DNA from: Chlorobium sp. | Lineage (GTDB): Bacteria > Bacteroidota > Chlorobiia > Chlorobiales > Chlorobiaceae | DNA length: 64,000 bases | Direction of reading: 5' to 3' | NCBI GenBank assembly: GCA_005862285.1 | Contig: SZXW01000002.1 | Coordinates: forward strand, 252,849-316,848 | In this document: piece by piece, positions 19,887 to 26,507 of the stretch | Position numbering within the stretch: the stretch's first letter is position 1 | How the letters are laid out: each line of letters starts with the position of its first letter | The notes under the pieces: generated by a model | The model's database searches: none | The model's input: the letters and a program-made list of their open reading frames with translations, nothing else | Told to the model about the DNA's origin: nothing | Position numbers and translations under genes: made by a program

Positions 19887-20513
19887 ATGAGTCCTGTAAA
19901 AAAAAGAATTCTCGAGCGGTATGAGAAAACGGCAGATGGCCGGATTATCATTGATGTTGCGGCAGGCAGGGTGGAAGACCTTTATGAAAATTTCGACCGG
20001 ACCGCTCCCTATCATAAAAAAGACCTCGAAGAAGACCTCGTTTATTATCTGACCGAATGTGTCCGTGAAATAGGAGAAGCGGATTTTGTGATAAGGTTCA
20101 CTTTTGAGCAGTTTCCTTCAGCGGAACTGATGCAGCGCGTGCGCACGAGTGTTCATAAATTTTTTATGTACCAGAAGGAACTCGAGAGCGCAGCCATGAA
20201 AAAAATGCTGAGAACATCAATCATGCTTTTCATTATCGGGCTTGCCATTCTTGGCGTGTCACTTTGGCTGAATCATTTTATACTTTCGTCCGGTCATGTG
20301 TCGTTCGTCAACACAGTTTTTGCAGAAGGTCTTACCATTGTTGCCTGGGTATCCATGTGGGAAGGGCTTGCAACCTTTCTCCTGAACTGGGTACCCCATC
20401 TTTATCATATCAGGCAATACAGGAAAATTTCCGATGCCGAAGTGCTTTTTTTTCAGCAGCAGCTTCCCGTACCGGATGTAGCGGCAAGTTTATATGATCA
20501 GCCAAGGGTTTGA
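19887..20513 (+). CDS. Hypothetical membrane protein with soluble N-terminal domain
   Basis: I do not recognise this 208-residue protein. It has a soluble N-terminal domain of about 105 residues (with PYHKKDLEEDLVYYLTEC and RFTFEQ motifs), then two hydrophobic helices (about 111-130 and 148-170), and a short polar tail. The N-terminal half looks like a small alpha/beta domain facing the cytoplasm. It begins 33 bp after the SIMPL gene on the same strand, so the two are probably co-transcribed. No function can be assigned. Confidence 0.65.
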   Translation: MSPVKKRILERYEKTADGRIIIDVAAGRVEDLYENFDRTAPYHKKDLEEDLVYYLTECVREIGEADFVIRFTFEQFPSAELMQRVRTSVHKFFMYQKELESAAMKKMLRTSIMLFIIGLAILGVSLWLNHFILSSGHVSFVNTVFAEGLTIVAWVSMWEGLATFLLNWVPHLYHIRQYRKISDAEVLFFQQQLPVPDVAASLYDQPRV

Positions 20514-20642
20514 AGGTTAAGGGAAAAAAATATATCTTTTCAGCCTGTTGTGTTTTCACAGCACATTGTCCCTGGAAAATATCCTTAAGGCCTCTTACAG
20601 CCTTTCATTCTTTTAAGGTAATGGCTGGCTGTTTTTGCCTGG

Positions 20643-20671
20643 TTGACAGATATGTTCCGGACGGTTACTGT
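20643..20671 (+). promoter_or_regulatory. Possible sigma70-type promoter before the L,D-transpeptidase pair
   Basis: TTGACA at 20643-20648 and TACTGT at 20666-20671 with a 17-bp spacer match a -35/-10 pair. It lies about 75 bp upstream of the L,D-transpeptidase gene in a 234-bp gap without coding sequence. Whether the host's main sigma factor uses this consensus is uncertain. Confidence 0.3.
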
Positions 20672-20747
20672 GATTTTTTATGAATGTACTTTGAATGACC
20701 TGTTTTTATGAACATGCCGGCAGATAATGCTGGTTTAAACTTTCCCG

Positions 20748-21491
20748 ATGATAATGATTATGAAACGATTGATTGTAATGCTCTCCTTCGTACTTGCCTT
20801 TGCACTGCCTTTACAGGGTAGCGCCATTTCTTTTGACAATAATTTTTCTTCTAATATCACAACCACTTCAATCCTTTCCCGTTTTTCAGAACTTCGAAAC
20901 AAAGTCAGCCCTTCGGCCCTGAATTTTGCCCTTTCAGGTTATTATGCGCTGAAATCCGAAGGGAAACTCGTTCGAGACGGCATCCTTACCATTATCGATT
21001 TCAACAAACCTTCATTCGATGACCGCCTCTTTGTGATCGATGTCAATGAAGGCCGTCTTCTCTATTCCGGGCTTGTCGCGCACGGCAGCGGGAGTGGAGA
21101 GATATTTGCCCGTTCCTTTTCCAATCATCCCGGTTCACACCAGAGCAGTCTCGGATTTTTCACGACGGGAGACACGTATGACGGTAAACACGGTTACTCT
21201 CTGAGGCTTCTCGGTATGGAGCCGGGTATCAATGACAAGGCTGAATCGAGAAGCATAGTGATTCATGGCGCAAATTACGTCTCTTACGACTATATCAGGA
21301 GGACCGGCCGTCTTGGAAGAAGCCAGGGTTGCCCTGCAGTCTCATTCGAGAATTTTCAGCATATCATCGATCTTATTAAAGGAGGCAGCTGCCTTTTCAT
21401 ATTTAAAAGTGATCGGGACTATGCCGATAAATCATCAATTATCCACTCCGATCTTGCCCGGCTTGTTTCCGTGCCCGATCCTTTTTCATAA
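20748..21491 (+). CDS. Murein L,D-transpeptidase catalytic-domain protein (YkuD_2 type)
   Basis: A 247-residue exported protein. It has a signal peptide (MKRLIVMLSFVLAFALPLQGSA) and then a catalytic domain of the short YkuD_2 group (PF13645). The catalytic motif is visible as the His of IVIHGANY (about residue 172) and the Cys of RSQGCPAVS (about residue 198). Such enzymes act in the periplasm on peptidoglycan stem peptides, making 3-3 cross-links or anchoring proteins; E. coli YafK-like members can also cleave links. In-frame ATGs at 20748, 20754 and 20760 compete as starts. It is 15 bp upstream of a larger L,D-transpeptidase gene. Confidence 0.85.
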   Translation: MIMIMKRLIVMLSFVLAFALPLQGSAISFDNNFSSNITTTSILSRFSELRNKVSPSALNFALSGYYALKSEGKLVRDGILTIIDFNKPSFDDRLFVIDVNEGRLLYSGLVAHGSGSGEIFARSFSNHPGSHQSSLGFFTTGDTYDGKHGYSLRLLGMEPGINDKAESRSIVIHGANYVSYDYIRRTGRLGRSQGCPAVSFENFQHIIDLIKGGSCLFIFKSDRDYADKSSIIHSDLARLVSVPDPFS

Positions 21492-21506
21492 AGTATCTTC
21501 TGCAAT

Positions 21507-23207
21507 ATGACCGGTATTCTGCTTTTTTTGCTTGCATTCAGTCCTGTACAACCGCTTCCGGGAAAACACGCTCCGGTCGATCAAGAGAAGGGAACGCGGC
21601 ATAGAGTGACATCTGTGCACCATGAAAGAGGTTCCCATAGCTACACGATAGTCGATGCTATTCAGAATTATCTCAACAGGGCTTCCAGACAGCAAATTCA
21701 GAAAGGCGGCGGGCAGTTCAAACTGAACTCACAGTTGTACCGGTTTTACGCTTCCAGACATTTCCAGACAGTCTGGACAAAACCGGCGATGGTTTCCGAG
21801 CTGCTTGCCGCAATTGAAGCGATACCGGAAGATGGACTCGATCCTGCGGATTACCATATCAGGGAGATAAAAGAACTTGTCAGTCGCTTTCCATTGTCAG
21901 TTGAACAGCAGGCCCAGTACGATCTTCTGCTCAGCGATGCCTTTCTGACGCTTGCCAGCCATCTTCATTTTGGAAAAGTTGATCCTGAGAAACTTGAACC
22001 AACATGGAATCTCGGCGATTCAGAATCACACGCTGCTCTTGAAACGAAGCTTCAGCATGCAATAGCTGCCGAGCATGTTTCAATGATCTTGCAGGAGCTT
22101 CGTCCGAAAAATAGTAAATATGGTGAGTTGAAACGAGGCCTTGCCAGATATCGTGAAATTGCCGCGTCAGGTGGCTGGCCGGCAGTACCTCAAGGCCCCA
22201 AATTGCAGGAAGGCGACAAGGACAGCCGTGTAAAGTTCCTGCGCAAACGTCTTGAAGTGACGGGAGAACTCGTCGTTTCGACTCCCGATAGTTCTAATGT
22301 ATACAAGGGTGAACTCGTCGAGGCTGTAAGGCAGTTTCAGAAACATAATGGCATCAATGCTGACGGAGTGGTCGGCAATGCCACCCTCAAGGCATTGAAT
22401 GTTCCGGTCGAACGGCGGATCGAGCAGATCGGCATCAATCTCGAACGGTACCGGTGGTTTCTCGGCGACATTGGCTCAACCTACATCATGGTCAATATTC
22501 CGGATTTTACCCTGCAGTATGTGGAGAACGGCCAGAACCGCTGGAAGACAAGGGTCATAGTCGGCAAGCCCTATCGTGAAACACCGATATTCAAAGCCGA
22601 TATGCAGTATATTATTTTCAATCCCCAGTGGGTTATTCCTCCGACGATACTCGACAAGGACGCTCTTCCTGAAATTCGTAAAAGCATGTCCTATCTTGAC
22701 AAGAAAAAGCTGAGGATCTTCGACAAGGATGGAAAGGCTGTCGATCCCGCATCGGTCAACTGGGCACAGTACTCCGGGAAAAATTTCCCTTACAGGCTTC
22801 AGCAGACAGCAGGTGACCATGGTTCTCTCGGAAGGATCAAGTTCATGCTTCCGAACAAGTACATCGTTTATCTGCATGATACCCCATCGAAAGAACTGTT
22901 CGATAAAAATGTCAGAACTTTCAGTTCAGGATGTATCAGGGTCGAACATCCTTTCGATCTCGCACAGATCGTTCTTCGTGACAGCGTGAAATGGAGTGCC
23001 TCGAGGATACAGGCAGCTATCAATACCGGCAAAACTTCGACGGTATTTCTCCCGAAAAGGATTCCTGTTTTTATCCTCTATATGACGGCAGTTCCTGAAG
23101 GAGATGAACTGTTTTTCCCTGAAGATGTCTACGGCAGGGACGATGCATTGCTGAAAGCGCTCAACCTGCATGTTCCTGAACTGAAACCGTCCGATCTTGC
23201 CCTTTAA
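21507..23207 (+). CDS. L,D-transpeptidase with peptidoglycan-binding domain (YcbB/LdtD-like)
   Basis: A 566-residue periplasmic L,D-transpeptidase of the YcbB/LdtD architecture. An N-terminal hydrophobic segment directs export. A scaffold domain (about 55-225) is followed by a PG_binding_1 domain (about 235-300: VKFLRKRLEVTG, AVRQFQKHNGINADGVVGNATLKALN), then the YkuD catalytic domain (about 325-525). The active site shows the His of YLHDTPSKELF and the Cys of FSSGCIRVEHP. It makes 3-3 (mDap-mDap) cross-links in peptidoglycan. It is 15 bp downstream of the smaller transpeptidase gene and ends at a strong hairpin terminator. Family is certain; physiological role is inferred. Confidence 0.92.
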   Translation: MTGILLFLLAFSPVQPLPGKHAPVDQEKGTRHRVTSVHHERGSHSYTIVDAIQNYLNRASRQQIQKGGGQFKLNSQLYRFYASRHFQTVWTKPAMVSELLAAIEAIPEDGLDPADYHIREIKELVSRFPLSVEQQAQYDLLLSDAFLTLASHLHFGKVDPEKLEPTWNLGDSESHAALETKLQHAIAAEHVSMILQELRPKNSKYGELKRGLARYREIAASGGWPAVPQGPKLQEGDKDSRVKFLRKRLEVTGELVVSTPDSSNVYKGELVEAVRQFQKHNGINADGVVGNATLKALNVPVERRIEQIGINLERYRWFLGDIGSTYIMVNIPDFTLQYVENGQNRWKTRVIVGKPYRETPIFKADMQYIIFNPQWVIPPTILDKDALPEIRKSMSYLDKKKLRIFDKDGKAVDPASVNWAQYSGKNFPYRLQQTAGDHGSLGRIKFMLPNKYIVYLHDTPSKELFDKNVRTFSSGCIRVEHPFDLAQIVLRDSVKWSASRIQAAINTGKTSTVFLPKRIPVFILYMTAVPEGDELFFPEDVYGRDDALLKALNLHVPELKPSDLAL

Positions 23208-23236
23208 GCCGGATTTCGAAGGATTCAAACAAGAAG

Positions 23237-23277
23237 AGGCTGCCTCAGAGATAAACTGAGACAGCCTGTATTTTTTT
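23237..23277 (+). terminator. Rho-independent terminator after the YcbB-like gene
   Basis: A 12-bp stem (AGGCTGCCTCAG against CTGAGACAGCCT, one G-T pair) with a 7-nt loop is followed by a run of T residues (23271-23277). It lies 30 bp after the stop codon and also covers the 3' end of the truncated minus-strand gene. Confidence 0.85.
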
Positions 23278-23448
23278 GCTTAAAACCGGTCCATTTAGAG
23301 CTTTATACCAGCCCCCCTCTTTTCCTGGCTGCCTGACATAATATGTTCCTCCTTCGTTACAGCTCCATCTTCCGGTAAGATCGGCAAAAGCAATCGACTT
23401 AAGCAGGAAAAGCCCTGTCAGCACCAGTGACACCAATAGTTTCGTCAT
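23245..23448 (-). pseudogene. Truncated small secreted protein remnant
   Basis: A 67-codon reading frame starts with a good signal peptide (MTKLLVSLVLTGLFLLKSIAFA) and continues with LTGRWSCNEGGTYYVRQPG, which resembles small exported lipocalin-like proteins with a GTW/NDGGTYYIRQ start. It then stops after about 45 mature residues, shorter than I would expect, and its last codons run into the hairpin of the transpeptidase terminator. I therefore read it as a gene cut off at its 3' end. A very small intact protein cannot be ruled out. Confidence 0.45.
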
Positions 23449-23745
23449 TCTGTCCTTAGATAATATTTTTAGAAAACCGGAATTGGTGGATAATGCTCTC
23501 GTGATTGCAGGTGAACGAGAACTGTAGGAAAGCTTTATTACATCAAAATAATTCTCGAATATCATTGAAACAATATTTTTCTGAATTTTGGGTTTTATTG
23601 CTTTCAATTCTCTTTATATGTATTGAATTATAAGTTAACGGTGTGAAAAGTGATGCTGTTTTTATAACTGTAAATATATGATTATAAAAGATTTGTGCAT
23701 ATGTTATGTAAAATAAGCGAAATAATATGAGGGGATTTTAGGTTA

Positions 23746-23757
23746 TAACAATTGTTA
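23746..23757. repeat. 12-bp perfect palindrome TAACAATTGTTA
   Basis: Self-complementary without a loop, so more likely a dimer-protein binding site than an RNA hairpin. It lies about 190 bp upstream of the barrel gene's ATG, inside the AT-rich leader. Confidence 0.4.
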
Positions 23758-23804
23758 AAATATTATAAGTAATAGGCTTAGGTTTTAGCTTTATAGAGAT
23801 TTTA

Positions 23805-23837
23805 TTTGCTTTAAAGCATTTTGCTTTTGTATATTTG
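23805..23837 (+). promoter_or_regulatory. Candidate Bacteroidetes-type promoter
   Basis: TTTG at 23805-23808 and TATATTTG at 23830-23837 are 21 bp apart, which fits the Bacteroidetes consensus TTTG-N19-21-TAnnTTTG. A start near 23845 would give a leader of about 100 nt for the barrel gene. Use of this consensus by the host is an inference; the palindrome at 23807-23818 overlaps it and could be an operator. Confidence 0.35.
23807..23818. repeat. 12-bp perfect palindrome TGCTTTAAAGCA
   Basis: Perfectly self-complementary. It overlaps the spacer of the candidate promoter, a position where a repressor or activator could act. Confidence 0.4.
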
Positions 23838-23854
23838 CGACATGTAGTAGGAAG

Positions 23855-23868
23855 CCGGTATATACCGG
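23855..23868. repeat. 14-bp perfect palindrome CCGGTATATACCGG
   Basis: Perfectly self-complementary with GC-rich ends in an AT-rich stretch, about 80 bp before the ATG and just downstream of the candidate promoter. It could be an operator or the base of a structure in the mRNA leader. Confidence 0.45.
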
Positions 23869-23946
23869 TAAATGTTTAATATAAAATGTATGCCGAAAGG
23901 CAACATTATAATTTGTTGTAGTAAGTTAAAAACGGAGAATCTTATT

Positions 23947-24495
23947 ATGAAAATGACAAAAGCATTAGTGGCAGCTGGTCTGGCAGTTATGCTCGGCGCA
24001 GGCACTGCATCCGCAGAGGATGGAAAAATCGGCCTTGGTTACCAGGGTGTCTTTGGTGGTGATCCATTGAATCTCAATGGCGTAAGTGCCCGTTACTGGT
24101 TCAATAAGAACGTGGGTGGAGAACTGAACGTATTTTATGGTGCAGTTGGTGCTTCACGCAATAGCGTTAATGTTGGCAATGCCGATCTGTTCCTCGGAAC
24201 AGCAAAAGTGCTCTATGCACCTGTTGTAAAACAGAACAGCAAGTTCTATGTCGGTCTTGAAGGCGGTTACGGTTCTGTATCCGGTGACTGGATTCCTTCC
24301 AGTGTGGATGTGACACTCTGGACCGTCACTCCTTTCATGGGTGCTGAATATTCTTTCGCAGGCCTTCCTGAGCTCGGACTGAACTTCGAAGTCGGCTACA
24401 GAATGCACCACGTTGACACAAGTTGGCCAGGTACTGACTTGAACATACACGTGAACGGCACATTCGTGTCTCTTGGTGCTCACTACTACCTTTAA
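23947..24495 (+). CDS. Small outer-membrane beta-barrel protein
   Basis: About 182 residues. The signal peptide (MKMTKALVAAGLAVMLGAGTASA) is cleaved before EDGK. The mature protein has alternating hydrophobic strands with glycine and aromatic residues (LGYQGVFGG, ARYWFNKNVGGELNVFYG, KFYVGLEGGYG, LGLNFEVGYRMHH) and ends in LGAHYYL, an aromatic C-terminal strand typical of outer-membrane barrels. It fits an eight-stranded OmpX/OmpW-like barrel. I take the ATG at 23947 because GGAGA lies 8 nt upstream. Its leader is AT-rich with palindromes, so it may be regulated. Specific function unknown. Confidence 0.8.
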   Translation: MKMTKALVAAGLAVMLGAGTASAEDGKIGLGYQGVFGGDPLNLNGVSARYWFNKNVGGELNVFYGAVGASRNSVNVGNADLFLGTAKVLYAPVVKQNSKFYVGLEGGYGSVSGDWIPSSVDVTLWTVTPFMGAEYSFAGLPELGLNFEVGYRMHHVDTSWPGTDLNIHVNGTFVSLGAHYYL

Positions 24496-24538
24496 TCCGA
24501 GAGGAAGACGAAGTATTGAGTCAGTTTCATAGGTTGCT

Positions 24539-24632
24539 GATCAGAAAAGCCCGGTTTTTGCCGGGCTTTTTTATTATGCAATCTGATGCCGATCGAAGGT
24601 GATGCAGGATTTCCAGTTCCGTTTCATTCATT
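24539..24632. repeat. 94-bp direct repeat, left copy (IS target duplication)
   Basis: This stretch recurs at 26307-26400 with one mismatch (C at 24613 against A at 26381). It contains the barrel gene's terminator. The two copies abut the ends of the insertion sequence, so they read as a target-site duplication of unusual length. IS1634 and IS1549 are known to make long, variable duplications. Confidence 0.88.
24545..24573 (+). terminator. Terminator of the barrel gene (left copy)
   Basis: Hairpin GCCCGG-TTTTTG-CCGGGC followed by six T residues, flanked by A on the 5' side so it can work in both directions. It is about 50 bp after the barrel gene stop. An identical copy lies at 26313-26341. 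Confidence 0.85.
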
Positions 24633-24633
24633 C

Positions 24634-24646
24634 CCGAGTTGTGCCA
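24634..24646. repeat. Left terminal inverted repeat of the IS
   Basis: CCGAGTTGTGCCA; 11 of 13 positions agree with the inverse of the right end at 26294-26306. One base (24633) lies between it and the flanking direct repeat as I drew it. Confidence 0.75.
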
Positions 24647-24660
24647 GTTAGTGCCGAAAC

Positions 24661-26193
24661 TCAGAACTCAAGAAGTTGCTGAACCTCGTTTGTAAATTCG
24701 CTTGTACCCATCTGTTTGACAAAAACCTCACCGGTTCGTTCATAACAAAGATGGATTTCATGAACACGCCACAGTTCGTCCCGGATCTTTCGTAGCGAGC
24801 GCTCCGTTTTGATCTCCAGGTATTTTCCCATCATCAAGGCCATAAAACAGACGAGCATATGAGCCCTGATGGCATCTTGGGTGCGATGAAAGATCGGTCT
24901 GGCCTGCAGGTCGGATTTGCTCATACGGAACGCCTGCTCCACGTTCCAGAGATCATGATAGTAGTCGATAACAGCACTACTCGACAGCTCCTTTTCAGGG
25001 ATGTTGGTGAGATAACCTTTGATGCCAAGAAGCTTCTCTGTCTTTGCCTGAAGATCGGTATCGAAGATAAAGGGCTTGTCGGTGTCGTTGGTTTTCTTGA
25101 CAAACTTTGCCCGCCGACCGGACTCGTTTTTTTCCAGCAGGGCAAGCGCCCGTTTGACCTGTTTATCGAACTCTCGCTTGTCCTTTTTGTACCGTGACTC
25201 CGAGAACTCACAGATCATGGTGGCATGCTTTACGGCAGACTTGTAGCTGAAGCGCCGTAGAGCCTTATCGCTACGCGGCAGTGTTTTGTGAACCTGATCA
25301 ATGAAGCTCGCAGCAGTACTCGCCAAGCGAGCCCCTACGATGTAGCGGTATCCTTCATTCTCCAGTTTCAGCATGTTGTCTTTCGAGAGCATGCCCGCAT
25401 CAGCCACAATAACCGGCTTGGTTTCGCCAACACGCTCCTGAAACCGTTGAATGATCTTGAGCATCGTTTTTCCCTCGAAGGTGTTGCCCTCGAACACCTC
25501 ATGCATGACCGGAAAACCTGAACGGGTGGTAATGAGGCCAATGACGATCTGTGGTTGCATCGGCTTGTTGTCCTTGGAGAAGCCCGGCTTCTGAAAATCG
25601 TACTCCTTGAAGGATTCGAAGTACAGGGTGGTGACTTCGTACAATACCAGGCTGAACTGCTCCTGCAACTCTCCTTGAGCGGTCTTGATGGCTGCGGCTT
25701 CTATCTCCTCCTGATGCTCCAAGAGCTCTGGAAACAGGCGATAGAGGGTTCGCTTCGCATAGGTGACCTTGAAATGCAACTCAAGAAGCTCCATCGAGCG
25801 CAACTTTGATGTCGGCTCGATGATGCGCATGAGTGCCAGATCAAGATACAGTTCCGGCAAAGAGCCCAGGCCGCATTTTCGGGCACAGGCAAGCAGCGCA
25901 TTGCGGGCAAACTGATGGGTGATGCCTTCGACGCTTGATTTGTCAAGAACCGCCTTGAACAGTGATGATGAAGATGGTGTATCAGTACCAGTATTAGCGA
26001 ACAGGTTTGGCTGTCGGCAATAGGCTTCGACGTATTGTTTGGCCTCATCCAGCAACATTTCAAGCTCGTGCTCGTCGTGAGCGCTGCCAATATGCTTGAG
26101 AAAAGAACGAGCCGTTCCTTTATTCTGGACTACCTGTACGGCAGTTGCTCCAGATGCAGTCCGCACCTTTCTGATTTTCAAGTCCCCACGCAT
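24661..26193 (-). CDS. IS1634-family transposase
   Basis: A 510-residue DDE transposase of the IS4 superfamily. A conserved Asp follows a hydrophobic strand in PVIVADAGMLSKDNM, and the C-terminal signature Y-2-x-3-E-6-K is complete: Tyr412, Glu419 and Lys426 in YHDLWNVEQAFRMSK. The protein is full length without internal stops or frameshifts. Cut-and-paste or copy-out activity on the element's 13-bp ends is expected. It begins about 110 bp inside the right end of the element and ends 28 bp from the left end. No clear ribosome-binding site precedes the ATG. Confidence 0.92.
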   Translation of the reverse strand: MRGDLKIRKVRTASGATAVQVVQNKGTARSFLKHIGSAHDEHELEMLLDEAKQYVEAYCRQPNLFANTGTDTPSSSSLFKAVLDKSSVEGITHQFARNALLACARKCGLGSLPELYLDLALMRIIEPTSKLRSMELLELHFKVTYAKRTLYRLFPELLEHQEEIEAAAIKTAQGELQEQFSLVLYEVTTLYFESFKEYDFQKPGFSKDNKPMQPQIVIGLITTRSGFPVMHEVFEGNTFEGKTMLKIIQRFQERVGETKPVIVADAGMLSKDNMLKLENEGYRYIVGARLASTAASFIDQVHKTLPRSDKALRRFSYKSAVKHATMICEFSESRYKKDKREFDKQVKRALALLEKNESGRRAKFVKKTNDTDKPFIFDTDLQAKTEKLLGIKGYLTNIPEKELSSSAVIDYYHDLWNVEQAFRMSKSDLQARPIFHRTQDAIRAHMLVCFMALMMGKYLEIKTERSLRKIRDELWRVHEIHLCYERTGEVFVKQMGTSEFTNEVQQLLEF

Positions 26194-26293
26194 GGGGAGA
26201 AGATAGCATTAGTGCCAATACTCAGGAACTCGAAAATCTTAACTACAATAATATCAAGAACTTAATTTTCTTGGTCAGCGCTTTTTTAAATTT

Positions 26294-26306
26294 TGGCACA
26301 AGTCAG
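26294..26306. repeat. Right terminal inverted repeat of the IS
   Basis: TGGCACAAGTCAG on the plus strand, the inverse of the left end with two mismatches. It directly abuts the right copy of the 94-bp repeat. Confidence 0.75.
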
Positions 26307-26400
26307 GATCAGAAAAGCCCGGTTTTTGCCGGGCTTTTTTATTATGCAATCTGATGCCGATCGAAGGTGATGCAGGATTTACAGTTCCGTTTCATTCATT
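26307..26400. repeat. 94-bp direct repeat, right copy (IS target duplication)
   Basis: Second copy of 24539-24632, with one mismatch. It starts immediately after the right end of the insertion sequence and includes a second copy of the barrel gene's terminator, now between the IS and the convergent metH gene. Confidence 0.88.
26313..26341. terminator. Terminator, duplicated right copy
   Basis: Same hairpin and T run as 24545-24573. In this position it would stop transcription leaving the IS on the plus strand; the A-run on its other side could let it terminate metH on the minus strand. Confidence 0.7.
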
Positions 26401-26507
26401 GCGTTAAGACGGTAGCCTGAAAGCAACAGAAACTTGCTATCCCTGTTTCTTTAATCCCCTTGCCGATTATGCAGCTGTAACTTCACTGCTGTTTTACCTT
26501 TTTCCAA

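Larger units (their letters stand above)
23449..23946. other. AT-rich gene-free leader with palindromes
   Basis: About 500 bp without a gene, with much higher A+T than its neighbours. It separates a truncated gene from the outer-membrane barrel gene. Three perfect palindromes of 12-14 bp are present at 23746-23757, 23807-23818 and 23855-23868. It should hold the barrel gene's promoter and 5' leader. Confidence 0.6.
24634..26306 (-). mobile_element. IS1634/IS1549-like insertion sequence
   Basis: About 1.67 kb with one transposase gene on the minus strand. The ends are imperfect 13-bp inverted repeats: CCGAGTTGTGCCA on the left and, in inverse orientation, CTGACTTGTGCCA on the right (11 of 13 match). 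A 94-bp direct repeat of host sequence lies on both sides. Transposase type, 13-bp ends, length and long duplication all agree with the IS1634/IS1549 group of the IS4 superfamily. The transposase is intact, so the element may be active. Confidence 0.88.

Noticed and set aside
24539-26400. 94-bp repeats as attachment sites of an integrative element
   Set aside because: Only one transposase gene lies between them and the repeats abut inverted terminal repeats of an IS; no integrase is present. A target duplication explains all the data.
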